Assembly (NCBI GenBank): GCA_949294665.1
Contig: CASFID010000014.1
Location: forward strand, 108,280 to 172,279
Reading direction: 5' to 3'
From: an uncultured Eubacteriales bacterium
GTDB taxonomy: Bacteria; Bacillota; Clostridia; Lachnospirales; Lachnospiraceae
Length of the DNA: 64,000 nucleotides
The notes beneath the pieces are model-generated. The model did no database searches and was not told the DNA's origin. It saw only the letters and a list, made by a program, of their open reading frames with translations. This document shows, in pieces, positions 37,032-45,667 of the stretch (positions are counted from its first letter, which is position 1; each line of letters starts with the position of its first letter). The translations under genes and the position numbers were made by a program.

Positions 37032-37889
37032 CTACGCTTTCTTCATGCAGGTCACTGCCATGGAGCCCGGACCGATGTGACACGCCACGCTCAGGGAAAG
37101 CGGTCCCTCCAGGATGTCATACCCCGGGAAGCGGTCCATGATCTCCTGTTTCCAGCCGGCCGCCTCCTCTTTTGTACAGGTATACGCCATTCCCAGCACC
37201 ATCTGGTCTTTCACATCTGCGAAGCGGCCGTTTAGATCTTTCTCTATCGCGTTCAGCATGATCTTTTTCGCGGATTTCCATCCTCTCGCTTTCGCAAAGG
37301 CGTCCAGCTTTTCCCCCTGGATCTGGAGCACCGGTTTTAAGTTCAGCACCGTCCCGACGGCAGCTGCTGCCGGCGTGATCCTTCCGCCTTTTTTCAGATA
37401 TTTCAGCGTGTCTACCGTAATGTATATACTCGCCTGCAGCTTTTCACGCTCCAGCACCTCTTTAATCTCCGCAGCGTCCATCCCCTGGTCCCGCAGATGC
37501 ATCGCGTCATACACGGACTGCTCCTGTGTCACAGAGATCCTCTGATTGTCGACCACCTGCACCCTGCCCTTATATTCGCCGGCGATAGACATCGCTGTGG
37601 AACAGGTGCTGCTCAGTCCGCTGGACATAGGGATACAGACGATCTGATCGTTCTCTCCCAGCACCTTCTCCCACAGTTCCATTACATTTGCCGGGGAAGG
37701 CTGAGAAGTTGATATGTCCGAGTCAGCTCTCAGACGTTCATAGAACTCTTCCTGCGTCAGGGTAATGTCCTCGAAATATAATTTTTCATCGATAAAAAAC
37801 GGCATGGGAAGCACGTAGATCCCAAGCTCTTTTCCTCTTTTCTGAGTGATTCCGCTGTTACTGTCTGTGACGATCGCAACTTTGCTCAT
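37032..37889 (-). CDS. DegV family protein (fatty-acid binding)
   Basis: A 285-residue DegV/FakB-type protein. The start MSKVAIVTDSNSGITQKRGK and the segment LYFEDITLTQEEFYERLRAD, with DISTSQPSPANVME near 55-70, are characteristic, as is VCIPMSSGLSSTCSTA near 85-100. Family members bind a fatty acid and can present it to the FakA kinase; no fakA is in the window. It lies 50 bp downstream of the UPF0210 gene on the same strand. Confidence 0.92.
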   Translation of the reverse strand: MSKVAIVTDSNSGITQKRGKELGIYVLPMPFFIDEKLYFEDITLTQEEFYERLRADSDISTSQPSPANVMELWEKVLGENDQIVCIPMSSGLSSTCSTAMSIAGEYKGRVQVVDNQRISVTQEQSVYDAMHLRDQGMDAAEIKEVLEREKLQASIYITVDTLKYLKKGGRITPAAAAVGTVLNLKPVLQIQGEKLDAFAKARGWKSAKKIMLNAIEKDLNGRFADVKDQMVLGMAYTCTKEEAAGWKQEIMDRFPGYDILEGPLSLSVACHIGPGSMAVTCMKKA

Positions 37890-37939
37890 ATCTGTTCTCC
37901 CTGATTGTGTATTTTATCCGAAAAAAGCGCGGATGGATA

Positions 37940-39304
37940 TTAATTTTTGAAACTGTGTATCGGGGCGGGGATCCTGCCCTCTCTGCTGACAAATCTCTCG
38001 CATCCGAATTCATTGACCGGCATAACGGGAGCATACCCGAGGAGACCGCCGAACTCTGCCATATCCCCCACATCCTTCCCGATGACCGGGATGAGCCTGA
38101 CCGCCGTCGTCTTCTGATTCACCATGCCGATCGCCATCTCATCCGCGATGATCCCGGCGATCGTGCTGGCAGGAGTTTTCCCGGGGATAGCGATCATGTC
38201 CAGTCCCACAGAGCAGACACAGGTCATCGCCTCTAATTTCTCAAGCGTCAGCGAACCCGCGTGCACTGCATCGATCATCCCCTGATCCTCGCTTACGGGG
38301 ATAAACGCTCCGCTTAATCCGCCCACATACGACGAAGCCATTACCCCGCCTTTTTTCACCTGGTCGTTGAGGAGAGCTAGAGCCGCCGTAGTGCCCGGAG
38401 CCCCGACTCTCTCCAGACCGATCTCCTCCAGAATCTCCGCCACGCTGTCTCCCACCGCCGGAGTCGGCGCAAGGGAGAGATCCACGATGCCGAACGGGAT
38501 GCCGAGACGTTCGGAAGCCTCGCCGGCCACAAGCTGGCCTACGCGGGTAACTTTAAAGGCAGTCTTCTTGATCGTCTCGCAGAGCTCCTCGAACCCTTTT
38601 CCACGTACCTTTTCGAGCGCTTTCTTTACTACGCCCGGGCCGCTGACTCCCACGTTTATGACGGCGTCCGCCTCGGTGACGCCGAGGAACGCTCCCGCCA
38701 TGAAAGGATTATCATCCGGAGCATTGCAGAACACGACAAGCTTCGCGCAGCCGAGAGAGTCTCTCTCCTTTGTCGCTTCCGCCGTCTCCTTTACGATCTC
38801 CCCGCACAGACGGACCGCGTCCATATTGATTCCTGTCTTTGTAGAGCCCACATTGACAGAACTGCAGATACGTTCTGTCACGGCAAGGGCACGGGGAATG
38901 GAACGGATCAGATTCTCTTCGCCCGGCGTCATCCCTTTGGATACAAGCGCCGAATACCCTCCAATAAAGTTGACGCCCACTGTCTCCGCCGCCCTGTCCA
39001 GAGTCCTGGCGATCTCCACGAAGTCATCCGGAGTCCTGCAGGCTGCGGCTCCCACAATGGAGATTGGAGTGACGGATATCCTTTTATTCACGATCGGAAT
39101 GCCGAACTCCTTCTCGATCTCCTGTCCGACAGTTACAAGATCCCGCGCAGTCGCGGTTATCTTGTCATATATCTTACGGTTCAGTTCGTCTAAGTCAGAG
39201 TCGATGCAGTCGAGAAGACTGATGCCCAGCGTGATCGTTCTCACATCCAGATTTTCGTTCTCGATCATCTTGTTTGTCTCTGAAACTTCATACATATTGA
39301 TCAT
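37940..39304 (-). CDS. UPF0210 / PFL family protein (DUF711)
   Basis: A 454-residue DUF711 protein, the usual length, with [20 protein letters not shown] near 18-37, [16 protein letters not shown] near 220 and [13 protein letters not shown] near 390. The family has a glycyl-radical-enzyme-like fold in solved structures, but no reaction has been assigned. An in-frame ATG at 39295 is an alternative start. The ACT-domain gene lies 30 bp upstream, a pairing conserved across bacteria, suggesting that the ACT protein regulates this one. Confidence 0.9.
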   Translation of the reverse strand: MINMYEVSETNKMIENENLDVRTITLGISLLDCIDSDLDELNRKIYDKITATARDLVTVGQEIEKEFGIPIVNKRISVTPISIVGAAACRTPDDFVEIARTLDRAAETVGVNFIGGYSALVSKGMTPGEENLIRSIPRALAVTERICSSVNVGSTKTGINMDAVRLCGEIVKETAEATKERDSLGCAKLVVFCNAPDDNPFMAGAFLGVTEADAVINVGVSGPGVVKKALEKVRGKGFEELCETIKKTAFKVTRVGQLVAGEASERLGIPFGIVDLSLAPTPAVGDSVAEILEEIGLERVGAPGTTAALALLNDQVKKGGVMASSYVGGLSGAFIPVSEDQGMIDAVHAGSLTLEKLEAMTCVCSVGLDMIAIPGKTPASTIAGIIADEMAIGMVNQKTTAVRLIPVIGKDVGDMAEFGGLLGYAPVMPVNEFGCERFVSREGRIPAPIHSFKN

Positions 39305-39334
39305 AATTCTTCTTCCTCGCTTTACATATATGTA

Positions 39335-39607
39335 TTACAGTCTGTGCATCTTCTCGAATATATCTTCTCTCTGGCAGTGGATGTTCACGCCGATCTCCTG
39401 TCCGAGCTTTTCCATCTCGTCGCACAGGACCGTAAAATCCTTCTCAAGACCTGTCACATCCGCGATCACCATCATGTTGAAATATCCCTGTACGATCGTC
39501 TGCGAGATATCAAGGATATTGATCTTATTCTCTGCGAGATATGTACACACCTTTGCAACGATTCCTACTGTGTCTTTTCCCAATACTGTGACGATACATT
39601 TCTTCAT
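39335..39607 (-). CDS. ACT domain protein (UPF0237)
   Basis: A 90-residue stand-alone ACT domain: KKCIVTVLGKDTVGIVAKV at the start, with DISQTIVQGYFNMMVIADV. ACT domains usually bind amino acids and regulate a partner. The conserved downstream partner is the UPF0210 gene. The ATG at 39607 follows GGAGG at about 10 bp. It lies 18 bp after the MBL-fold gene, so it belongs to the polA-coaE-MBL run. Confidence 0.92.
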   Translation of the reverse strand: MKKCIVTVLGKDTVGIVAKVCTYLAENKINILDISQTIVQGYFNMMVIADVTGLEKDFTVLCDEMEKLGQEIGVNIHCQREDIFEKMHRL

Positions 39608-39625
39608 TTTTATTTTCCTCCTGGA

Positions 39626-40423
39626 TCAGACTGTAATAATATCCGAAACAGCGTCCCGGCTGGCGACAAACATATCCAGATCCTCGCCCCGGTATTCATT
39701 GTCGGCAAGGGTGACCTCCAATTTCACTGTCTCATATGCAAGTCTCGCGTAATTGTTCTCTTTGCTCAGATGCCCAAGGACAATGTGCTTCAGATCATCA
39801 TGTAGTATATCACAAAGAAGACGGCCTGACAATTCATTTGACAGATGGCCCCTGTCGCCTAATATACGCTGTTTGAGGTAGTATGGATACCCTCCGACTT
39901 CCAGCATGTGGATGTCGTGGTTCGCCTCTAAAAGGACTGCATCCAGCCCGCTTAAATATTCCACCGTATATTCGTCGTATTTTCCGAGATCCGTGGCGAC
40001 TGCCGCTGATTTCCCGCCGCTCTCCAGCCGGTATCCCGACGGCTCGTTGGCATCGTGGGAGATGGCGAAAGGCTTCACTGTCACATCTCCCAGCACGAAC
40101 GGCTCGTCCGTGTGGATCGGATGAAGCAGTCCCTCAGGCATGCGCCCCAGACTGGAACACCCCCGGATCCCCTCGATCGTCCCCGGTGTGGCATAGACCG
40201 GGATCTCATACTTCCGGCTGAATACGCCGAGCCCCTGAATGTGGTCCGAGTGCTCATGTGTGATGAGAATCCCGGTAAGCTCATCCCCTCTGACGTCCAG
40301 TTCTTTTAATCCTTCTTCTATCCTCTTTCTGCTGATCCCTGTATCGACGAGGAGATGCGTGTCATCGCTCCCCACATAGATACAGTTGCCGCTGCTCCCG
40401 CTGGCAATGCTGCACATTCTCAT
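39626..40423 (-). CDS. MBL-fold metallohydrolase, YycJ/WalJ type
   Basis: A 265-residue metallo-beta-lactamase-fold protein. MRMCSIASGSSGNCIYVGSD is the family start, and the metal-binding motif is THEHSDHIQG near 54-63. Further His/Asp ligands are in FAISHDANEP near 140 and VLGHLSKENN near 225. YycJ-like proteins are predicted nucleases linked to DNA replication or repair. It overlaps coaE by 4 bp (ATGA). Confidence 0.88.
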   Translation of the reverse strand: MRMCSIASGSSGNCIYVGSDDTHLLVDTGISRKRIEEGLKELDVRGDELTGILITHEHSDHIQGLGVFSRKYEIPVYATPGTIEGIRGCSSLGRMPEGLLHPIHTDEPFVLGDVTVKPFAISHDANEPSGYRLESGGKSAAVATDLGKYDEYTVEYLSGLDAVLLEANHDIHMLEVGGYPYYLKQRILGDRGHLSNELSGRLLCDILHDDLKHIVLGHLSKENNYARLAYETVKLEVTLADNEYRGEDLDMFVASRDAVSDIITV

Positions 40424-41004
40424 AGTATCAATTTCTCTCCTATCTGTCTCTTTGTATCTTCAAACGCACCGCTGTTATCGATCACAACGTCACATTTCTT
40501 TCTGAACACCGCCTCCCCGGGCTGGGAGGCGATCATATGCGTGATCCTCTCGTCTGTATATCCTCTGGAGCGCTTCAGCCGCTCTCTGCGCACACTCTCT
40601 GCCGCATAGATATACCACATTTCGTCGCAGAGTTCCTCTCCGGCTTCCGGCAGGAGCGCCGCCTCCACCACATAGAGCCCGGTTCCTTCCGCTGCTCTCT
40701 TCTGAATGTCCCGGCGAACCGTTCCGATCACTTCAGGGTGGACGATGCGGTTGAGTTTTTCCAGTTTTTCTGCGTCTGCGAACACGATCCTGCCAAGGGC
40801 GGTGCGGTCCAGTTCCCCGTCCGCTCCTACGATCCCGCTTCCGAACACATCCACGATGCGCCGGAAGCACTCCGTCCCTTTTCTCTGCAGCTCTCTCGCC
40901 GTCTCGTCCATCTGGCAGACATACGCTCCGTACGCCTCCTGCAGATACCTTAACACTTCGCTCTTCCCGGAGCCCACTCCTCCTGTGATCCCCAGCACTT
41001 TCAT
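40420..41004 (-). CDS. coaE: Dephospho-CoA kinase
   Basis: A 194-residue CoaE, the last step of coenzyme A synthesis. P-loop GITGGVGSGKSEVL at 5-18, then the family CQMDETARELQRKGT near 33 and YVVEAALLPEAG near 115. The ATG at 41004 is 27 bp after the polA stop, a common clostridial pairing. The stop overlaps the start of the MBL gene. Confidence 0.95.
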   Translation of the reverse strand: MKVLGITGGVGSGKSEVLRYLQEAYGAYVCQMDETARELQRKGTECFRRIVDVFGSGIVGADGELDRTALGRIVFADAEKLEKLNRIVHPEVIGTVRRDIQKRAAEGTGLYVVEAALLPEAGEELCDEMWYIYAAESVRRERLKRSRGYTDERITHMIASQPGEAVFRKKCDVVIDNSGAFEDTKRQIGEKLIL

Positions 41005-41031
41005 CTTTTGTCCCAGCCTTTCCTGTATGTC

Positions 41032-43650
41032 CTATTTTGCCTCATACCATGTTTTTCCCGTATGCATGTCCACGATCAGGGGAACAGAGAGCTCTGCCGC
41101 ATGTTCCATCTTGTCTCTGAGGATTTCTTTTACCTCGTCTACTTCGCTTTCCTCCGCCTCGATCAGAAGTTCGTCATGCACCTGGAGGATCAGTCTGGAC
41201 TTTAAGTTCCTCTTTTTGAGTTCCCCGCTTACGCCGATCATGGCGATCTTGATGATATCTGCGGCGGTACCCTGGATCGGCGCGTTCATAGCCACCCGCT
41301 CCCCGAAGCTGCGCTGCATGAAATTGCCGGATTTCAGCTCAGGTACCGGCCGACGCCGCCCGAACAGCGTCACCGCATATCCCTTTTCCTTTGCGTGCGC
41401 TACCGAATCATCCAGGAATCGTTTGATCCCCGGGTATGTCTCAAAATAATGCTCGATATATGCCGCCGCCTCTTTTCTCGTGATGCTCAGATCCTGGCTC
41501 AGTCCGAAAGAACTGATCCCGTAGACGATCCCGAAGTTGACCGCCTTGGCGTTCCTGCGCTGCAGATCCGTCACTTCATCAAACGGTGTGTGGAATACCT
41601 GTGAAGCCGTCATCCTGTGGATGTCCTTTGCTTCCCTGTACGCCTGGATAAGCTGTTCATCCCCGGAACAGTGGGCCAGGATGCGCAGTTCGATCTGTGA
41701 GTAGTCCGCATCGACGAACACACAGCCCTCCTTTGGAACGAACACCTTCCTGATGAGCCTGCCAAGCTCCATCCTCACAGGGATGTTCTGGAGATTCGGC
41801 TCTGTACTGCTCAGTCTGCCGGTAGCCGTGACCGTCTGATTGAACTTTCCGTGGATACGTCCGTCCTCTCTGATAAAGACGGCCAGTCCGTCTGCATAGG
41901 TTGACTTAAGCTTGGCGAGCTGCCTGTACTCAAGGATCTTCGCCACGATCGGATAGTCCAAAGCCAGCTTGTCCAGCACATCCGCCGCCGTGGAATATCC
42001 TGTCTTTGTCTTTTTTGCATGGGGCATCCCGAGCTTCTCAAAGAGGATCACTCCAAGCTGTTTCGGAGAATTGATATTAAATTCCTCTCCTGCCAGATCG
42101 TAAATCTCTTTCTCAAGTTCTGCGATCCTTGTCCCGAGCTGATCCCCGTATGTCTTCAGAGCTTCCGCCTCTACTTTCACGCCCGCTTTCTCCATGTCGG
42201 ACAGCGTGGCGATCAGAGGCATCTCGATTTCATAGAAGAGCCGGTCCATCCCCTGCTCCCGCAGCTTATCCCGGAGGACAGGCACAGCCGCATATGCCGT
42301 GTAAGCCTCGTAACACGCTCTGGCTGCCGCATCGGTCTTCTCATCGATCAAAATGCCGAGATGCTCTCTTGCCACGTCTCCAAAATCATAGTCGCTCTTG
42401 AGAGGGTTCAGAAGGTATGACGCTACGATCACGTCAAAACAGTTCTCCATCCTGATATCCGTAAGAAGCGGAAGATACTCTTTCAGCCCGCACATGGAGA
42501 AGCATTTTACTTTGCCCGAAAGCCTGGAGATCCGTACTGCAAGCTCTTCAAGCCCGGTATCCATATCGCATGGGATCGTAACGATCCTGTCTTTTCCCCA
42601 GGCAATGGCGATCCGCCCCCATCCCGACGGGTGGGCAAAAAGCGGCAGGACGCCGCCCGGGTCCTTTGAAAACGCCACGCCTACACGCTCCGTCTGCTCC
42701 GCCTCTGCAAAAACGGCGTCTATCCCGTCCTTGTCCGTCACTTCCCGGAATCCTTTTTCAATCTCATTGGATACTGCCTCTACATCAAAACGGCTCAGCA
42801 GGTTTTTAAACTGCAGTCTCTGAAACAGCGTGTGAGCCTCGGGAGTATACGGATCTTCGTAACGCGCTCCCGCCAGGTCGAAATCAATGTCCGCTCGGGT
42901 ATCTATCGTTGCCAGGACTTTGCTCATCTTCGCCTGCTCCCAGTATTCTTTCAGATTTTTGCTGGCGCGCGGCGGCTTCAGTTCATCCGCGTGCTCGTAT
43001 GCATTTTCGATCGACTGATATTCCTGTATGATCTTCGTCGCAGTCTTTTCCCCTACGCCCGGTACGCCCGGGATATTATCCGACGCATCCCCCATCAGAG
43101 CCTTTACATCAATAAACTCTCTGGGTGTGACGCCGTAACGCTCTTTTACATCCGCCGCATAGTAGTCCTCGATCTCCGTCTTTCCCTGTTTCGTCCTGGG
43201 AATCCGTATCTTCACATGCTCTGTCGCCAGCTGGAGTGTGTCCCGATCGCCGGAGATGATGGAGACGTCCATCTCTTTCTCCTCACAGATCCGGGAAATC
43301 GTCCCGAGAAGGTCATCCGCCTCAAGCCCCTCCTGTTCGATGATCTCGATCCTCATCGCTCTGAGGACTTCTTTGATCACCGGAACCTGCTGTCTGAGTT
43401 CCTCCGCCATGGGCTTTCTCGTCCCCTTATAATCCGCGAACATCTTATGCCGGAATGTAGGAGCATGTACGTCAAACGTCACTGTCAGATACTCCGGCTG
43501 CTCCTCATCAAGGATCTTAAACATGATATTCAGAAATCCATATATGGCGTTCGTGTGGAGTCCTTCCGAATTTGTGAGATCGGGAACTCCGTAAAACGCT
43601 CTGTTCAAAATACTGTGTCCGTCTATCAATACGATCTTTTCTCTCATCAT
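41032..43650 (-). CDS. polA: DNA polymerase I
   Basis: An 872-residue Pol I with an N-terminal 5' nuclease domain (about 1-290: KIVLIDGHSILNRAFYG; GDRDTLQLA; GDASDNIPGVPGVGEKTA). A degenerate 3'-5' exonuclease domain (about 300-465) and a polymerase domain follow (DADYSQIELRILAH, RRNAKAVNFGIVYG, LQVHDELLIE). The exonuclease DxE residues are absent (the strand reads VGVAFSKDPG), so proofreading is probably lost, as in many Bacillota. ATGs at 43650 and 43647 are adjacent; the second has better spacing to GGAGG. First gene of polA-coaE-MBL-ACT-UPF0210. Confidence 0.97.
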   Translation of the reverse strand: MMREKIVLIDGHSILNRAFYGVPDLTNSEGLHTNAIYGFLNIMFKILDEEQPEYLTVTFDVHAPTFRHKMFADYKGTRKPMAEELRQQVPVIKEVLRAMRIEIIEQEGLEADDLLGTISRICEEKEMDVSIISGDRDTLQLATEHVKIRIPRTKQGKTEIEDYYAADVKERYGVTPREFIDVKALMGDASDNIPGVPGVGEKTATKIIQEYQSIENAYEHADELKPPRASKNLKEYWEQAKMSKVLATIDTRADIDFDLAGARYEDPYTPEAHTLFQRLQFKNLLSRFDVEAVSNEIEKGFREVTDKDGIDAVFAEAEQTERVGVAFSKDPGGVLPLFAHPSGWGRIAIAWGKDRIVTIPCDMDTGLEELAVRISRLSGKVKCFSMCGLKEYLPLLTDIRMENCFDVIVASYLLNPLKSDYDFGDVAREHLGILIDEKTDAAARACYEAYTAYAAVPVLRDKLREQGMDRLFYEIEMPLIATLSDMEKAGVKVEAEALKTYGDQLGTRIAELEKEIYDLAGEEFNINSPKQLGVILFEKLGMPHAKKTKTGYSTAADVLDKLALDYPIVAKILEYRQLAKLKSTYADGLAVFIREDGRIHGKFNQTVTATGRLSSTEPNLQNIPVRMELGRLIRKVFVPKEGCVFVDADYSQIELRILAHCSGDEQLIQAYREAKDIHRMTASQVFHTPFDEVTDLQRRNAKAVNFGIVYGISSFGLSQDLSITRKEAAAYIEHYFETYPGIKRFLDDSVAHAKEKGYAVTLFGRRRPVPELKSGNFMQRSFGERVAMNAPIQGTAADIIKIAMIGVSGELKKRNLKSRLILQVHDELLIEAEESEVDEVKEILRDKMEHAAELSVPLIVDMHTGKTWYEAK

Positions 43651-43874
43651 TATCCTCCATATGCAGCCCCGTATCAGGCCTGTCTGCAGATCGCGGCGAT
43701 TGTAAGCTCCGTGACCATTACTAAAGTATACACTAAAAATATCCTTTTTTAAAGGCCGTTTTTATGGTATGATGAAACACACGCCTCAGCCGGGCCCGCG
43801 TCTCCTGCAGACGCGAGCCGACTCACACCGGCGGATGATCATACCTATCATAAATATAGAAGGAGAACTCAAAA

Positions 43875-44495
43875 ATGGACAGTATTATATTTGACGTCGA
43901 CGGCACGATCTGGGATTCTTCCATATCAGTAGCCGCCTCCTGGAATCAGGCGATAAGGGAAAACTCTGATCTTGATATCACCCTCGATCCGGTCTCCCTG
44001 AGCAGGCTTTTCGGGAAGACGATGACAGAGATCGCGGACGCGCTCTTCCCCTCTTTGACGCCCGCCGGGCGCATGGGACTGCTGGAAGCATGCTTCGAGG
44101 CCGAGAACCGATATCTGGAGGAACACCCCGGCGTCCTGTACGAGGGCGTCGCCAAAACGATAAAAGAACTTGCCAGAAGATACCCTCTCTATATCGTAAG
44201 CAACTGCCAGTGCGGCTACATAGAAGTCATGCTCCGGGTGACCGGACTGGAGCCCTATATCAAAGACCATCTGTGCTTCGGGGAAACGCAGGTGTGCAAA
44301 GGAGAGACGATCCGCATGCTTGTCGTGAGAAATGAGCTGAAAAGCCCCGTCTATGTGGGTGACACACAGGGAGATGCAGATTCATGCAGACTTGCCGGCG
44401 TACCGTTTATCTTCGCCGAATACGGATTCGGAGACGTACCTGACGCCAAAATGCGAATCCGAAGATTTTCTGATCTGGAGTCAATATGCGCTTGA
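43875..44495 (+). CDS. HAD-superfamily hydrolase (phosphoglycolate-phosphatase-like)
   Basis: A 206-residue HAD phosphatase. Motif I is DSIIFDVDGTIWDSS with the nucleophile Asp near residue 7, motif II is the S/T in LYIVSNCQ near 115, and motif IV is VYVGDTQGDADSC near 160. The helical cap between 15 and 85 marks a C1-type enzyme acting on a small phosphate ester. The start follows GGAGAACTC. A CGCGTCT/AGACGCG hairpin (43797-43815) lies upstream without a T-run. The stop overlaps the -35 of the next operon. Confidence 0.88.
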   Translation: MDSIIFDVDGTIWDSSISVAASWNQAIRENSDLDITLDPVSLSRLFGKTMTEIADALFPSLTPAGRMGLLEACFEAENRYLEEHPGVLYEGVAKTIKELARRYPLYIVSNCQCGYIEVMLRVTGLEPYIKDHLCFGETQVCKGETIRMLVVRNELKSPVYVGDTQGDADSCRLAGVPFIFAEYGFGDVPDAKMRIRRFSDLESICA

Positions 44496-44543
44496 CACCG
44501 GATAGTTATTTAAGTATATTAGTAATATCTAAATTGCTTAAAT
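44492..44543 (+). promoter_or_regulatory. Promoter and nested palindromic operator of the ferredoxin-ArsR operon
   Basis: TTGACA (44492-44497), exact 17-bp spacer, TATATT (44515-44520). The -10 and start region are covered by the perfect palindrome ATATTAGTAATAT (44516-44528), and outer arms ATTTAAG (44508-44514) and CTTAAAT (44537-44543) add a second symmetry. ArsR-family repressors bind A+T-rich dyads of this kind at the -10. The operon encodes an ArsR protein, so autorepression is inferred. Confidence 0.75.
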
Positions 44544-44558
44544 ATGGAGGCTGTATAA

Positions 44559-44768
44559 ATGGCAACATCTCGTAAAATCGCTACTATCGGCAAAGAATGT
44601 GTCGCCTGCGGATGCTGTGTCCTCGCCTGCCCGAGAGAGGCAGTTCAGATCGCATGGGGGATCTCGGCCCGCGTCAATCCGGACAAATGCGTCGGCTGCG
44701 GAAAATGCGCAAAAGTTTGTCCCGCAGCAGTGATCGCTATCGCAGAAAGGAGTGTCGCAGCAGTATGA
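44559..44768 (+). CDS. 2[4Fe-4S] ferredoxin-like protein
   Basis: A 69-residue electron carrier with two CxxCxxCxxxCP motifs: C14, C17, C20, C24 and C44, C47, C50, C54. There is an extra Cys19 in the first motif (CGCC). Unlike most small clostridial ferredoxins, which begin directly with AYVI-type sequence, it has a 10-residue basic N-terminus. GGAGG lies 8 bp before the ATG. Its stop overlaps the next start (ATGA), so it is tightly coupled to the membrane protein. Confidence 0.92.
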   Translation: MATSRKIATIGKECVACGCCVLACPREAVQIAWGISARVNPDKCVGCGKCAKVCPAAVIAIAERSVAAV

Positions 44769-45403
44769 GGAAGACGAAAAAGAAATGGTCGGATTATCTT
44801 TGGATCGCTGAACTTTGTTATCTGTTTTTGGGACTGTTTAATATCCTTTTCGCGTGGCTGGGGATGCTTTTTTTCTCTATTCCCCTCATCCTGTCCTTAT
44901 TCGGAGGCGATAAGGCATACTGCAACCGCTACTGCGGGCGTGGACAGCTTCTGGGACTCCTTGGCGAAAAGCTGAAGCTCTCAAGAAATACTCCTCCGCC
45001 CCGATTCCTGCGCAGTCTGTGGTTCCGGTACGGTTTTCTGACATTCTTTATGATCATGTTCTGTCTGATGCTGTTCAGCACCTACCGGGTATTTACAGGA
45101 GCTCCCCTCTCTCAGACTGTTACCCTTCTGTGGGCGTTTAAACTCCCATGGCAGTGGGCGGACGTAAGTTTCGTATCCCCGTGGATCGGACAGTTTGCTT
45201 TTGGCTTTTTCGGAGTTATGCTCACCTCCACTGTCCTGGGGCTTTTGACAATGATACTGTTCCGTCCCAGATCATGGTGCGTGTACTGTCCGATGGGAAC
45301 GATGACACAGGGGATCTGCAGACTAAAGAATGGAAAGAAGGCAAAAGAAGATGGAAAAACAGGCAAAGGAAATCGCAGAACTGTTGAAATTACTGGCCAA
45401 TGA
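44765..45403 (+). CDS. Membrane iron-sulfur protein, NapH/CcoG-like (Fer4_5 motifs)
   Basis: A 212-residue membrane protein with about four or five hydrophobic helices (roughly 17-47, 86-108, 138-167). Two cysteine motifs flank the helices: C53-x3-C57 (AYCNRYCGRGQLLG) and C172-x2-C175-P (WCVYCPMGTMTQ), with C185 after. This resembles the membrane halves of NapH, NosR and CcoG, which pass electrons between quinol and soluble ferredoxin domains. Here the ferredoxin domains are missing and the gene next door encodes a ferredoxin. The last 53 bp overlap arsR. The reaction is unknown. Confidence 0.82.
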   Translation: MRKTKKKWSDYLWIAELCYLFLGLFNILFAWLGMLFFSIPLILSLFGGDKAYCNRYCGRGQLLGLLGEKLKLSRNTPPPRFLRSLWFRYGFLTFFMIMFCLMLFSTYRVFTGAPLSQTVTLLWAFKLPWQWADVSFVSPWIGQFAFGFFGVMLTSTVLGLLTMILFRPRSWCVYCPMGTMTQGICRLKNGKKAKEDGKTGKGNRRTVEITGQ

Positions 45404-45644
45404 GCACCGGCTGCTGATCTTATGCGCGCTGCTCAGAGAGAAACGCACCGTAGGAGAAATCCACCAATACACTCCCGGTATCACGTCTTCCGCTCTGTCC
45501 CAGCACCTGAGCCAGATGAAGACGGCCGGTGTCCTCTCCTCAGAAAAAGTGGGAATGAATGTGTTTTACTGGATCCGGGACGAACGGGTGATCGCCCTGA
45601 TGGGGGCTATCAAAAAAGAATATTGCCAGAACGAAACGGGGTGA
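45351..45644 (+). CDS. ArsR-family repressor with SqrR/BigR-like cysteine pair
   Basis: A 97-residue winged-helix ArsR/SmtB protein: LLKLLANEHRLLILCALL (12-28), recognition helix SSALSQHLSQMKTAGVLSS (46-64) and wing VGMNVFYWI. It lacks the CxCxxC metal motif of classical ArsR. It has Cys25 in helix 2 and Cys92 near the C-terminus (KKEYC), the positions and spacing known to me for the persulfide sensors SqrR and BigR. I chose the ATG at 45351; it lies within the end of the membrane gene. Likely represses its own operon and is relieved by sulfane sulfur or oxidation (inference). Confidence 0.9.
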   Translation: MEKQAKEIAELLKLLANEHRLLILCALLREKRTVGEIHQYTPGITSSALSQHLSQMKTAGVLSSEKVGMNVFYWIRDERVIALMGAIKKEYCQNETG

Positions 45645-45665
45645 CATCTTTTGTCACCCCGTTTT
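45634..45665 (+). terminator. Terminator of the ferredoxin-ArsR operon
   Basis: Stem AAACGGGGTGACA (45634-45646) with TGTCACCCCGTTTT (45652-45665). The arsR stop codon TGA (45642-45644) lies inside the 5' arm. It is followed within 3 bp by the 3' end of the opposing tRNA gene. Confidence 0.85.
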
Positions 45666-45667
45666 CA

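Noticed and set aside
38367-39752. Plus-strand open frame of about 461 codons
   Set aside because: Antisense to the UPF0210 and ACT genes; Ser/Thr-rich shadow translation with no site and no motifs.
43797-43815. CGCGTCT/AGACGCG hairpin upstream of the HAD gene as riboswitch
   Set aside because: A lone 7-bp stem without conserved loops, T-run or pairing with the ribosome binding site; kept only as a note.
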